From Methylomonas rapida (GTDB lineage Bacteria > Pseudomonadota > Gammaproteobacteria > Methylococcales > Methylomonadaceae), in assembly GCF_024360925.2 (NCBI RefSeq), contig NZ_CP113517.1, positions 1,550,001 to 1,614,000 of the forward strand: a stretch of DNA of 64,000 nucleotides. Direction: 5' to 3'. This document shows, in pieces, positions 36,650 to 47,400 of this stretch. The notes below the pieces were generated by a model. The model was not told where the DNA came from and made no database searches. It worked only from the letters and a program-made list of their open reading frames with translations. Position 1 is the first letter of the stretch, and each line of letters starts with the position of its first letter. The position numbers were made by a program, and so were the translations under genes.

Positions 36650-36666
36650 AGCAATCGCAATGCCAA
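36650..36666 (-). promoter_or_regulatory. Sigma-54 promoter of the nrtA operon
   Basis: Minus-strand TTGGCATTGCGATTGCT contains the invariant GG and GC separated by exactly 10 bp (consensus TGGCAC-N5-TTGCW). The predicted start near 36640 gives a leader of about 295 nt that includes the ANTAR hairpins. Confidence 0.75.
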
Positions 36667-36774
36667 ACTCGTATCTTGGAGCTAATGAATTTTATTTCAA
36701 TATTTAAATCATAGGTTTATGAGTAAATTGGGCGTGGTTCGCTTGAGCGTGTCCGCCCGCCAAGCCATTTCCGA

Positions 36775-36823
36775 TGCACTTCATTGAATCAATCCGCCCC
36801 ATCAAATGCACGATACTGGTGCA
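36775..36823. promoter_or_regulatory. Two NtrC-like enhancer sites 32 bp apart
   Basis: TGCACGATACTGGTGCA at 36807-36823 matches the enteric NtrC site TGCAC-N5-TGGTGCA perfectly. A weaker copy, TGCACTTCATTGAATCA, is at 36775-36791. The 32-bp spacing equals that of the two glnA enhancer sites in E. coli. They lie about 110-160 bp upstream of the sigma-54 promoter. Confidence 0.75.
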
Positions 36824-36948
36824 AGTCGATTTGATTCTGAAAACATCATTAGTCCACGAAAAGCACGACAGACACCAAATAAAACAGAGGGTTACGTCAC
36901 GTGATTTAGTATCTGCAAGGTGTCGGCTTTTTGAGCAATAACTTTTTA

Positions 36949-37044
36949 TCGTTCCCACGCTCCGTGTGGGAATGCAGCCTGAACCGCTCTGCGGTTCGGG
37001 GGACGCTAGCGCGTCCCTGAGCAGGTTCCCGGGGAATGGGAACC
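36949..37044. repeat. Multi-hairpin dispersed repeat (GTTCCCACGC type)
   Basis: Four consecutive inverted repeats: TTCCCAC/GTGGGAA (36952-36972), GAACCGC/GCGGTTC (36981-36997), GGACGC/GCGTCC (37001-37016) and GGTTCCC/GGGAACC (37024-37044). This sequence type is a widespread intergenic repeat in environmental bacteria (recalled, not searched). It separates the HDOD gene from the nrtA control region. Confidence 0.75.
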
Positions 37045-37105
37045 ATAAGTGGAAGTCGATTCGAGCCGCCCGAGCAATGCCTTGCTAACCTGCTGCTGGA
37101 GGGGC

Positions 37106-37951
37106 TCAGGCTATCAGCGGAATGATGCTGTCGTATAGCTGCTGGGCTTCACCGGCCAGGTTCTCGAGCATTTCGCTTTTGAATTCGAGCCGGGTCCAGG
37201 CTTCCATGGCCAGCGTTTCCGCCTTGTCTTGCTTGATGTGTCCGGCATCCAATGCATGGGCAAACAAGTTGGCGATATACACCACGTCAGCCAAGGTTCT
37301 TTCCTGGATTACTCCGGCATGGGTATGATGCAAGCCGATCGCCTGCTGTATCGCTACTGGAAAATGCCAGCGTTTTGCCACCTCGCCGCCCAGCGTCGCA
37401 TGATCGAAGCCGAGCGCTGCCTGTTCCCGCTGCAACGATGCCATCGTGCAAGTGTCATCGAGCTGAAACAGCCGGGGGAAATAGACCCCTATCGCAAGCT
37501 TGCCGATGTCATGCAGCAGGCCGGCGGTGAAGGCTGTTTCCGGGTTGAGTCCTGCGTGCTTTGCCAATACCTTGGCGCAGACCGCGGTAGCGATACTGTG
37601 TCGCCAGAATGTGGTCCAGTCGAGACTTTTTTCCTGATGCGGCAACACATTGATAATCGAGGCAGCCATCACCAGGCCGCGCAAACTGTTGAAACCCAGT
37701 ATGGAAATCGCTCTGGAAATCGAGTCGATTTTTCCGGACAAACCGTAAAAGGGCGAGTTGGCTACCCGCAGTATTCTCGCCACAATGGCTTGATCGTTCG
37801 CAATCTTCATGGATAGCTGGGCAATGTCGGCATCGTCATTGTTGATGCTTTCCAGGATTTCCATCACGATGCCGGGTAATGAAGGCAGCTTCTGAATCCG
37901 GTCCAGCACTTCGCTGATATTGGCGGGAGTTTTATGTTCGCTCGGTTGCAT
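37106..37951 (-). CDS. HDOD-domain signalling protein
   Basis: 281 residues dominated by one HDOD domain: IQKLPSLPGIVMEILESI, ANDQAIVARILRVANSPFYG, SISRAISILGFNSLRGLV, with the partial HD-type motif AGLLHDIGKLAI. HDOD proteins act as adaptors in two-component, c-di-GMP and stress signalling. ATG at 37951 is preceded by GAGA; a GTG-started frame to 38017 is possible. The next gene upstream on this strand is an EAL-REC-PAS protein, supporting a signalling role. Confidence 0.85.
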   Translation of the reverse strand: MQPSEHKTPANISEVLDRIQKLPSLPGIVMEILESINNDDADIAQLSMKIANDQAIVARILRVANSPFYGLSGKIDSISRAISILGFNSLRGLVMAASIINVLPHQEKSLDWTTFWRHSIATAVCAKVLAKHAGLNPETAFTAGLLHDIGKLAIGVYFPRLFQLDDTCTMASLQREQAALGFDHATLGGEVAKRWHFPVAIQQAIGLHHTHAGVIQERTLADVVYIANLFAHALDAGHIKQDKAETLAMEAWTRLEFKSEMLENLAGEAQQLYDSIIPLIA

Positions 37952-38130
37952 TGTTGTTATCTCAATCTGGACGATTTTATTCGCGTCTTCATGTTGGAGG
38001 TCGTCGTAAGAACCCACTCTTCGCGCGGGAGGGCGGGTGAGGAGGAATTATTTCGATGTTTGCGACAAGCCACCGGAGGGCGAGGGGGCTTGACGACCTG
38101 ATGCCGGCTCGGTGGCCAAATAGCCATGTA

Positions 38131-39756
38131 TCATTCGCCATCGATCGGCGAAATCATTAATATGTGACCTCTGGATTTGCAGGTTTCACCCATGCGACGC
38201 CAGATGACCTTTACATGACGGTCATCGGCCAGTACCGTTCCAAAGGTGACGCCAGTGGTGTTGCCTAGGCACTCCGTCAATGCCGCGGGTAGTCTGGCAT
38301 GCATGTCGTAGCCCAGTAGCGACTCGCCGTCGCCGCCAACGAACAGGGATTCCGCCTGTCGGTTGGCCAGGACGATCAGGCCGTCTTCATCAATGCCGAT
38401 AACCGCAATAGGCAAGTTCTCGAGCACTTCCTGCGAAACCTGTAATACCGTGATGTTGTGGCCAAGATCTTCGGTATTTTCGGCGACCCGGCGCTGTAGA
38501 TCACGATTGATGTTTTGCAGTTCGCGGTTGGCGCGATTGACTTCGTGTTCGAGGCGGATGTTTTCCTGCTTTAATTCATAGCGGTGAAAGGCTTCACGCA
38601 CCTGTTCGCGCAATTGATCGTCTTCCCAGGGTTTGGCGAGAAATTTGTAGATGGCGCCTTCGTTGATGGCATCCGTAATGGTTTGAATATCGGCATAGCC
38701 GGACAGTACGATGCGTAGGGTTTCGGGATAAAGTTCCTTGACCCGCCGCAGAAATTCGACGCCGGTCATTTCCGGCATGCGCTGGTCTGAAATGATGACG
38801 CCGACCTGGTGGGTGGCGAGTAATTCTAGCCCCGCCAGGCCGTTATCCGCCGTGAGAATCTGGTAGCCTTCCTTGCGAAATAAGCGTTTGAGAGCATTGA
38901 GGATGTTCACCTCATCGTCCACCAGCAGCATCGTGTGTTCCGCGGCTATCCTGCCGTATGCCCGTGGCGGGCGGCTTTGTTGCAGAAATTTCGCGCATTC
39001 TTCTTCCGGCAGCGGGCGGCTGAAATGGTAGCCCTGGATTTCTTCACAATGCTGATCGGCAAAAAAGGCCAGTTGCCCTTCGGTTTCCACGCCTTCGACG
39101 GACACGCGCAGGCGCAGGCTTTGCGCCATGGCGATGATGGCCTTGGCCAGTGCCGCGTCTTCAGGGTGGGTTGTAACATTGTTCACAAACGAGCGGTCGA
39201 TCTTGAGCGTATTGACCGGCAGATGTTTCAGGTACCCCAGGCAGGAGTAGCCGGTGCCAAAATCGTCCAGCGCCAATTGAATGCCGATGTCCTTCAGTGC
39301 CTTGAGAGTGGTCATGGTTCTCTCGGTATCCTGTATCAGCAGGTTTTCAGTCACTTCCAGTTGCAAAAAGCTGGGATCAAGCTGTGTTTCGAGAAGAATG
39401 CGCTTTACGATGGCCACAAAGCCAGGGTCTCTGAAATGGGCCGCCGATAAGTTGACCGCAAGGCGTAGCGAGGACAGACCGGCGTCTTGCCACGCGCGCA
39501 CTTGGCTGCATGCGGTCTTGATCACCCATTCGCCGATGGGAACGATGAGTCCCGTGTCCTCGGCCAATGGAATGAACTGGGCGGGCTGCAGCAAGCCCAG
39601 TTCTGGGTGCGCCCAGCGCACCAGCGCCTCGACGCCGACGGTTTTGTTCCGCTCTATATCGAGTTGTGGCTGGTAGTGCAGGACAAATTGATTGGCCGCG
39701 AGCGCATGCCGCAGTCCAGTTTCCAGATTGGTTTTTTCGACGGCGGCAATGTTCAT
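38131..39756 (-). CDS. EAL-REC-PAS signalling protein
   Basis: 541 residues. The N-terminal EAL domain (residues about 8-255) keeps EALVRW, LEVTENLLI, DDFGTGYS, KIDRSFV and VEGVETE, so c-di-GMP phosphodiesterase activity is likely. A receiver domain follows (LLVDDEVN, phospho-acceptor in IISDQRMPEMTG, LSGYAD, KPW), then a coiled coil and a C-terminal PAS domain. No GGDEF precedes the EAL. The domain order with the EAL first and the receiver in the middle is unusual. It is divergent from a related REC-GGDEF-EAL-REC gene. Confidence 0.88.
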   Translation of the reverse strand: MNIAAVEKTNLETGLRHALAANQFVLHYQPQLDIERNKTVGVEALVRWAHPELGLLQPAQFIPLAEDTGLIVPIGEWVIKTACSQVRAWQDAGLSSLRLAVNLSAAHFRDPGFVAIVKRILLETQLDPSFLQLEVTENLLIQDTERTMTTLKALKDIGIQLALDDFGTGYSCLGYLKHLPVNTLKIDRSFVNNVTTHPEDAALAKAIIAMAQSLRLRVSVEGVETEGQLAFFADQHCEEIQGYHFSRPLPEEECAKFLQQSRPPRAYGRIAAEHTMLLVDDEVNILNALKRLFRKEGYQILTADNGLAGLELLATHQVGVIISDQRMPEMTGVEFLRRVKELYPETLRIVLSGYADIQTITDAINEGAIYKFLAKPWEDDQLREQVREAFHRYELKQENIRLEHEVNRANRELQNINRDLQRRVAENTEDLGHNITVLQVSQEVLENLPIAVIGIDEDGLIVLANRQAESLFVGGDGESLLGYDMHARLPAALTECLGNTTGVTFGTVLADDRHVKVIWRRMGETCKSRGHILMISPIDGE

Positions 39757-40354
39757 GTCGGTACTGTAGAAGTGGAAACACGCGCTATAGTCATATCAAC
39801 AAATTTTTGACGCTGACAATGTGGCGGGGAATGATTTTTGCCTGTAACAGACTTTGCGTTCCGTGGGCTCAATGACGGCCTCCAGGGTACATTCATGGCG
39901 AGTGCTGAATAATGCCGTGACATTCGCGGTTCCATGATAGGCCGGCGTTGATGATAAGCGCTAACGATGTTCACTAGATATTGGTTGTTCCAGGTTGGAA
40001 GACGCATATACGCAAGGGTGTTTGGTCGGAGCCGCCCGCCGATGGATGCCTCGATTCGAATTATGGCACAATGAGCTGACCCATAAACCCCCAAGTCAGC
40101 ATGACACGCGAAGACGATTTATGGTTGCAGATAAAAATTTTATTTCCGCCAAACCTGAATATCCCCAGCCGTGGCAAGCTCACACGGTCGTTCGAAACGC
40201 CCCCTGTCCTGATTTTTGTGGGGCCATCGCATGCTCGGCGTCGAGTTATTCTTCGTCGTAAGAAGTCCTGTCATGTATCATCGGCAAAAACCTTATGCCG
40301 CGCGCGTATTCGATCCCTATCGGATTTTCCTTACCATCAATAGAATTGATCATT
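39757..40354. other. Long divergent intergenic region
   Basis: Nearly 600 bp between two divergent c-di-GMP genes. No supported gene, RNA or clear promoter was recognised. Confidence 0.4.
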
Positions 40355-42928
40355 ATGCACAACCGCCTCAACCAGGCAATGGATAAGACCGGCAATACCA
40401 TTCTGATCGTCGATGATACGGCGGAGAACCTGGCCATTCTCAGCGAATTGCTGCTGCCGAGCTATCAGGTTCTGGCGGCCAACTCCGGTAGACGTGCTCT
40501 GGAGCTGGCCCTGGCCGATCCCAGCCCGGACCTGATTCTGCTCGACGTAATGATGCCGGAGATGGACGGTTATACGGTTTTGTCCCACCTGAAACAGAAT
40601 CCGAAGACACAGGACATTCCAGTTATTTTCGTTACGGCGATGGATTCCGACGAAGACGAGCAGCGCGGCCTCGATCTCGGCGCGGCGGATTATCTGACCA
40701 AGCCCTTGCGGCCGCCGATTGTCTTGACCAGGGTGCGCATCCAGCTCGAACTCAAGGAGGCACGCGACAGATTGAGGGATCAGAATGCTTGTCTCGAAGC
40801 CGAAGTAGCGCGCCGTGCCGCCGATAACGAGCTGATTCTGGCAAGTGCCGGAGAAGGGATTTACGGCATGGATGCAAATGGAAAAATCATCTTCATCAAT
40901 CCGGCCGCCGTCGCCATGTTGGGATACGAAAATGCCGAATTGGTTGGGCGGGAGGCCTGTACCAGCCTTCATCGATCCAGGACGGACGGCAGCCCTTATC
41001 TTGCCGAGGATTGTCCCTTGCACACGGTTCTCATGGCCAGGCTGGCGATCCGGAACAAGGAATGTTTGCTATGGCGCAAGGATGGCAGCCCATTGCCGGT
41101 AGAGCTTTCCTGCATGCCCATGCACAGAGAGGGCAAACTATTTGGCGCGGTGGTAACCTTTATGGACATCACCGAGCGTAAATCCTATATGGCGCAACTG
41201 GAACGGCAGTCCAACTACGATGAACTGACCGGCCTGCCGAACCGTAACCTGTTACGTGACCGACTGGCGCATGCCATCGCGCGCGGCAGGCAGAATGACT
41301 CCACGCTGGCGGTGTTGGTGCTCGATCTGGATCGATTCAAGGAGGTCAACGACACGCTCGGGCGCGCCGCTGGCGACCAGGCCTTGCAATGGGTAGCCAA
41401 CCGCCTGCAGGAAATCTCGCAAGCGGTGGACACGCTGGCGCGCGTGACCAGCGACGAGTTTGTCATATTGGTGTCCAATGGAGAATCGGCGGCGCAGCCG
41501 GTAACCCGGCTTGCCCAAACGATGCTGGAAATCCTGTTGCGGCCCCAATCGATCAACGAACACGAATTTGTCCTCTCCGCCAGCATCGGCATCGCCGTGT
41601 TTCCAAAAGATGGCGACGACGGCGAAACCCTGCTGCAGAACGCTACCGCGGCCATGTATAGGGTCAAGGCGGCGGGTGGCGGCAACTTTCGTTTTTATGC
41701 CGCGGAAATGAACGCCAGCTCGCTGGATCGTCTCGATATGACCAACGACCTGCGCCGGGCTCTGGAGCGGGATGAACTCGTGCTTTATTATCAACCCCAG
41801 CTGAGCCTGAGAAACGGCGATATCATCGGCTGCGAGGCTCTGGTGCGCTGGCGACATCCGCGGCGAGGCCTGTTACCACCAGGTCAGTTCATTCCGCTGG
41901 CCGAAGATACGGGGCTGATCGTGGCCGTCGGCGAATGGGTGTTGCGTAGCGCCTGCCTCCAGAACAAGGCATGGCAAAACGCCGGGCTTCCCATCGTTAC
42001 CATGTCAGTGAATGTGTCGGCGCATCAGTTTGCCAGCAAGAACTTGGTGGAAAGGGTGGCAGCCATATTGCAGGAATCCCGCATTGACCCCAACACATTG
42101 GAACTGGAATTGACCGAAAGTGCCGTGATGTCCGATGCTGATGAATTCGTGCAGGCCACAGACAGTCTGAAAGGATTGCACATCAGTCTGGCCATAGACG
42201 ATTTCGGCACTGGCTTTTCCTCTCTGAGCTACCTCAAGCGCTTCGCTATCGATAGGCTGAAGATCGACATCTCCTTTGTGCGTGACATTACGCAGGACCC
42301 CAACAGTGCTTCGATCGCCCAGGCCATCATCTCGATGGCGCACAGCCTGAAGCTGTCGGTGATTGCGGAAGGCGTGGAAACGGAGGCCCAGCTCAACTTC
42401 CTGCGCAAACGGGGCTGCGACGATATTCAGGGTTTTTACTTCAGTAAACCCGTGCCCGCCGCCGAATTCGAGCAGATGCTGCGCGAGCGGCGCCAGCTGG
42501 TTTTGCCGCCTGGCGCCGAACTGCCGGAGCGGACCGTGCTGGTGGTGGATGACGAACCCAACATCCTGGCCTCCGTACGCCGGCTGTTGCGGCGCGAAGG
42601 ATGCCGCATTCTCACCGCTGAAACCGGTTTGGCCGGGCTGGAGCAAATGGCCCTGCACAATGTTGGCGTCGTAATTGCCGACTCCCGCATGCCGGCAATG
42701 GGGGGTGCCGAATTTCTGGGCAAAGTGCGTACCATGTACCCTGACACGGTTCGCATCGTGTTGTCCGGCTATACCGATCTCAAGGCGGTAACCCACGCCG
42801 TCAACACTGGCGAACTGTACAAATTCATCGCCAAGCCCTGGAACGACGACGAATTGGTCACGATCGTTCGCGACGCCTTCCTCCATTACGAGTCGCGGCT
42901 AAGTCGCCAGAGGGGGAATATCGGCTAG
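40355..42928 (+). CDS. REC-PAS-GGDEF(degenerate)-EAL-REC protein
   Basis: 857 residues, soluble. Order: receiver (ILIVDDTAEN, LLDVMMPEMDGY), coiled coil, PAS (LILASAGEGIYGMDANG), GGDEF domain, EAL domain, second receiver (VLVVDDEPN, IADSRMPAMGG). The GGDEF motif reads TSDEF with no RxxD inhibitory site, so cyclase activity is doubtful. The EAL keeps EALVRW, LELELTES, DDFGTGFS and EGVETE and should be an active phosphodiesterase. The C-terminal EAL-REC half closely parallels the divergent gene at 38131, suggesting duplication. ATG at 40355 is chosen as a compact start before the first receiver. Confidence 0.88.
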   Translation: MHNRLNQAMDKTGNTILIVDDTAENLAILSELLLPSYQVLAANSGRRALELALADPSPDLILLDVMMPEMDGYTVLSHLKQNPKTQDIPVIFVTAMDSDEDEQRGLDLGAADYLTKPLRPPIVLTRVRIQLELKEARDRLRDQNACLEAEVARRAADNELILASAGEGIYGMDANGKIIFINPAAVAMLGYENAELVGREACTSLHRSRTDGSPYLAEDCPLHTVLMARLAIRNKECLLWRKDGSPLPVELSCMPMHREGKLFGAVVTFMDITERKSYMAQLERQSNYDELTGLPNRNLLRDRLAHAIARGRQNDSTLAVLVLDLDRFKEVNDTLGRAAGDQALQWVANRLQEISQAVDTLARVTSDEFVILVSNGESAAQPVTRLAQTMLEILLRPQSINEHEFVLSASIGIAVFPKDGDDGETLLQNATAAMYRVKAAGGGNFRFYAAEMNASSLDRLDMTNDLRRALERDELVLYYQPQLSLRNGDIIGCEALVRWRHPRRGLLPPGQFIPLAEDTGLIVAVGEWVLRSACLQNKAWQNAGLPIVTMSVNVSAHQFASKNLVERVAAILQESRIDPNTLELELTESAVMSDADEFVQATDSLKGLHISLAIDDFGTGFSSLSYLKRFAIDRLKIDISFVRDITQDPNSASIAQAIISMAHSLKLSVIAEGVETEAQLNFLRKRGCDDIQGFYFSKPVPAAEFEQMLRERRQLVLPPGAELPERTVLVVDDEPNILASVRRLLRREGCRILTAETGLAGLEQMALHNVGVVIADSRMPAMGGAEFLGKVRTMYPDTVRIVLSGYTDLKAVTHAVNTGELYKFIAKPWNDDELVTIVRDAFLHYESRLSRQRGNIG

Positions 42929-43197
42929 ACAAGCGATCCGGTTGCGCCCGTCACGCCGGATATGGGATACGATCGGCATGCAACCTGCTTGGGTATCCTA
43001 TTGAGCCCGCCATTTCTGCTTTTCCCGAAAAAGTTGCACAGACGTTTGAAAAATTAAAATTACATAATAGGAGTGTGGTATATGGCGCTTATTTGCGTTT
43101 CAATAAGCTAACTGCGTCTGGTCTGTTACGTCGGAACAACCGGATCATTTTTGCAATGCCTGCTGTCCGTCCGGATTGATAGGCCCGAGGTATCGTG

Positions 43198-44454
43198 ATG
43201 ACTTTGCCGCTGCTGGATTTCAGTTTTTCGTTGTTGCTGAACTCGATGTTGTTATTGGGCTTGGCGCAGATCGTGGATATGGTTTTGTCACCGCATGATG
43301 GCGGTGGTCTGTCGCGGCCTGCGTGGGTCAGTGGCATGCTGGTCGGCGGGGTGGGGCTGATTTTGATCAAGCTCAGTATCAGCTTGATGCCCGGCATTAT
43401 TTTCGATAGCCGCTCCGTGTTGCTGGCCATCAGCGGCTTGTTTCTGGGGTTTGGGCCGACAGCGATCGCCATGGCGATGACGGCAGCCTATCGCTGGTTT
43501 ATGGGCGGGCCGGCCACGCTGACCGGCGTTCTGGTGATTCTGGTCTCCGGCCTGATAGGCGTCATTTGGCGCCGCCATTGGCACAACCGCCTGGAAGCAT
43601 TGAATTGGCGCCAGCTCTATGCGATGGGTTTGATCGTGCACGGGGCGATGCTGGGCTTGATGCTGCTGATGCCCTGGCCGATGGCGCGTCAGGTATTGGC
43701 CACGATCAGCCTGCCCGTGCTGCTGCTGTTTCCGTTGCTGACCGTGGCGCTGGGGCTATCCTTGGTCGATCGCCTGCGGCACAGGCGCGATCAACAGGAG
43801 ACATTACGACAACTCAGTCTGGCTAAGCAGGAAGCTTGTCGACTGATGGAGGACGCGATAACCGCCCGCAAGCAGGCCGAGGCGTCTCTGGAAGCCTTGC
43901 AAGAACAGCGCGATTTGAACCAGCGCTATCTCGATACCGTGCAAACCGTGATGGTGGCACTGGATAGCCAGGGTTGCATCACGATGATCAACCGCTTCGG
44001 CTGCGAGCTGTTGGGCTATGGCGCGGACGAATTGATCGGCCGTAATTGGTTCGCGTGTTGCCTGCCTCAGCCCGAGGGCATGACGCGGGTGTATCCGGTC
44101 TTTTGCCGCATCATGGCCGGCGAATTGCAAGGGGCGGAGTATTTCGAAAACGCCGTGCGCTGCCGGGACGGCCGCTTGCATCTGATCGCGTGGCATAACG
44201 CCCACTTGACCGACGAAGAGGGCCGTATCGTGGGCACACTGGGGTCCGGCGAGGATATTACCGAACGCAAGCAGGCCGAATTATCGCTAAAAGCGCGTAA
44301 CGAGGAATTGGAACGCTTCAATCTGGCGATGGTCGATCGCGAAAATGCCATGGTCGAGTTGAAACGCCACATCAATGCCCTGCATGTCGAATTGGGCCGG
44401 AATCCGCCGTTCGATTTGAGCAGGCTGGAGCACAGCGTCGACGAGGTGAAGTGA
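43198..44454 (+). CDS. 5TM (LytS-like) membrane sensor with PAS domain, no kinase
   Basis: 418 residues. Six or so N-terminal hydrophobic segments (residues about 5-190) contain LSPHDGG-like and [23 protein letters not shown] blocks of the 5TMR-LYT domain. A coiled coil follows, then a PAS domain ([31 protein letters not shown] with [14 protein letters not shown]) and a final coiled coil. Kinase, GGDEF and HD output domains are absent. GAGG precedes the ATG. It overlaps the following hybrid kinase gene by 1 nt (TGATG), so it probably supplies an extra sensory input to that kinase. Confidence 0.8.
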   Translation: MTLPLLDFSFSLLLNSMLLLGLAQIVDMVLSPHDGGGLSRPAWVSGMLVGGVGLILIKLSISLMPGIIFDSRSVLLAISGLFLGFGPTAIAMAMTAAYRWFMGGPATLTGVLVILVSGLIGVIWRRHWHNRLEALNWRQLYAMGLIVHGAMLGLMLLMPWPMARQVLATISLPVLLLFPLLTVALGLSLVDRLRHRRDQQETLRQLSLAKQEACRLMEDAITARKQAEASLEALQEQRDLNQRYLDTVQTVMVALDSQGCITMINRFGCELLGYGADELIGRNWFACCLPQPEGMTRVYPVFCRIMAGELQGAEYFENAVRCRDGRLHLIAWHNAHLTDEEGRIVGTLGSGEDITERKQAELSLKARNEELERFNLAMVDRENAMVELKRHINALHVELGRNPPFDLSRLEHSVDEVK

Positions 44455-47400
44455 TGATCGGTAAAGGATTGGGATACAAAATAGGCGCTTATGCACTCGC
44501 TTTGCTGTTGCCGCTATTGATGCTGTATTGCCGGGATCACTTCCTGGTCGCCTTCGGTGAGCGGCCGTTGTTGATTTTGTTCATGCTGCCTATCGTTTGC
44601 CTCGCGGTATTGACCGGCAAGGGACCGGGCCTGACGGCGACGCTGACCACCGCCTTATTGACCGCTTATTTTTTGATTCCGCCCATCGGCAGTTTTGCGT
44701 TCGGAGCCCCGCACGATCTGTTCCAATGGAGCGTCTTGATTGCGAACGGGTTTTTGGTCAGTTATGCCAGCGAGATGTTGCACCGCGCCCGTTTCGACGA
44801 AGCCGAACGCAGGCGGCAACTGGAAGCGGCGCTGAACATACAGCGGCAGGATCAGGCTTTATTGTTGCGCGGCAAGGAACGCCAGCGCCATTTGGCCGGC
44901 ATCGTCGAACAAGTTGCCGCGGTGCGCGACATGGACGGCTTGATGGACGTCGCCAAGCGGTCGATGCGCCAATTGATCGACGCGGACGGCGTCACGGTGG
45001 TTCTGCGCAAGGACGGTCAATGTTGCTATGTCGACGAAGATGCCATCGCTCCTTTGTGGAAGGGGCAATGCTTTCTGCTGGAGCACTGTGTTTCCGGATG
45101 GGTCATGTTGCATGCCGAGCCGGCGGTGATCGAGGATGTTTACGCGGACCCGCGCGTGCTGCAGGCCGCATATCGTCCCACTTTCGTAAAAAGTCTGAGC
45201 ATGGTGCCGATTGGCCGTGGCGAACCCGTCGGCGCGATAGGCAGTTATTGGGCTGTGCCCCATCGGGCCAGCGATGAGGAATTGGAACTGCAGCAGGCTG
45301 TAGCCGACGCGGTGGCCGTCGGCTTGGATAATCTGCGGCTGTACCGGGACATGGCGCTGGCCCGGCAAGCCGCTGAACAGGCGGCGGAAGAAGTCAGGAA
45401 ACAAGCCACGGCGCGGGAAGAAGAGCAGAACGCGGCGCTGGATGCGCAAATCCGATCGCGCCGGGCCGCGTTGAATCTGATGGAAGACGCCGTCAGCGCA
45501 CGTCAACAGCTCGAGCTGGCCAACGCGGCGCTGCGGGAAAGCGAAACCCGCTTCAAAGAAATCTTCAACGGTGTCAGCGATGCCATTTTCATCCAAGAGT
45601 TGGAAACCGGCCGGGTTCTGGAAGTCAATTACGGCATGTGCAAGATGTATGGCTATCGCTGCGAAGACGTCACAAGCTTGTATGTGGACGACCTCAGCGC
45701 TGGCGTGCCGCCTTATACCTGGGCTGATATCCAACCCATGATTCAAAAAGCGCGCGAGCAAGGGCCGCAGACTTTCGAGTGGCAGGCCCGCGCCCGTGAC
45801 GGCCGTTTGTTTTGGGTTGAAGTCAGCTTGAAAGTCGCCGAAATCGACAGCCATCTGCGCCTGCTGGTGGTCGTGCGCGACATCACCGAACGGAAGACGG
45901 CCGAGGCGGAACTCATGAAATTATCGCTGGCGATTCAACAAAGCCAGGAAAGCATCGTCATCACCGACCTTCAAGGCCGCATCGAGTATGTCAACGATAC
46001 CTTCGTTCGGGCTACGGGTTATAGCCGCGAGGAGGCCATAGGCCAGAATCCGCGCATCCTGAAATCCGGCAAGACCCCGTCCGCCCGTTACGACGAACTG
46101 TGGGAAGCGTTGGCCCAAGGCCGGACTTGGCGCGGCGAATTCGTCAATCAACGCAAGGACGGCAGCGAATACGTCGAGTTTGCCAGTTTGAGTCCGGTGC
46201 GGCGGCCCGATGGCACGGTTACGCATTATTTGGCGATCAAGGAAGACATCACCGAAAAGAAACGCTTGGCGCGCGAACTGGACGAGCATCGCCACCACCT
46301 GGAGGAATTGGTCGAACAGCGCACGCGGGAATTACAGCTCGCCAAGGCGGCGGCGGAGGCCGCCAACATTGCCAAAAGCACGTTTTTGGCCAACATGAGC
46401 CACGAAATCCGCACGCCGCTGAACGCCATCGTCGGTTTCGCCCACTTATTGCAGCGCAGCCCCCTCGACGCCGACCAGCGCGACAAGCTGCGCAAGTTGA
46501 CGGACGGCGCCCACCATCTTTTGGCCGTCATCAACGACATACTCGATCTATCCAAAATCGAAGCCGGCAAATTGGCCATCGAATCGATCGATTTCGAGAT
46601 GGAACAAGTGCTGGAAAACGCCTGCGCGCTGATTGCGACCAAGGCTCAGTCCAAGGGAATAGAGCTGGTCATCGACATCGAGCCTGCTTTGGTCGGCGTG
46701 TTTCGCGGCGATCCGACCCATCTGGGGCAAGCCTTGCTGAATTACGCCAGCAATGCGGTCAAGTTTACCGAACACGGCGCCATCATCGTCCGCGCCCGCC
46801 TGCTGGAAGAAAGCGACGACGAGTTGCTGGTGCGTTTCGAGGTTCAAGACAGCGGCATAGGCATAGACCCGGAAAAGCTGGGCAAATTGTTTCAATATTT
46901 CGAACAGGCGGATGCTTCCACGACACGCAAATACGGCGGCACCGGGCTCGGCCTGGCCATTACCAAGCGCCAGGCCGAGTTGATGGGAGGGGAAGTCGGT
47001 GTCGACAGTGTATTGGGGCAAGGAAGCACCTTTTGGTTTACCGCGCGGCTCGGGAAGTCTAAAACGGACGGCAAGCAATGCTTGGCCGGCAGTCTGTCCA
47101 ATCGCTGCGTGCTGCTGGTCGATACGGCGTCCAGCGCCCGCGATGTGCTGAAGCAGATGCTGCACACCTTGGGCGTGCGCTGCCGGATCGCGGATTCGGT
47201 CGAAAGCGCGCTGGCGGATATCGTCACGTCCGATAGCGATGGTGCGCCGTTCGATTGCATCTTGTTGGACTGGCAGGTCATGGGCCAGGACATGAAAGGC
47301 TTGAGTCGGCGGATAAGCGGCTTGCCGCTGCGGCAGCGGCCGCCTTATCTGCTGGCCTTGATTCAGGACGATGTCGAGTTGCGGCAAAAGGTACGGCGGG

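Noticed and set aside
43082..43111. Nine-codon ORF with AGGAG upstream, before the 5TM-PAS gene
   Set aside because: Too short to support; the segment also forms a simple hairpin.
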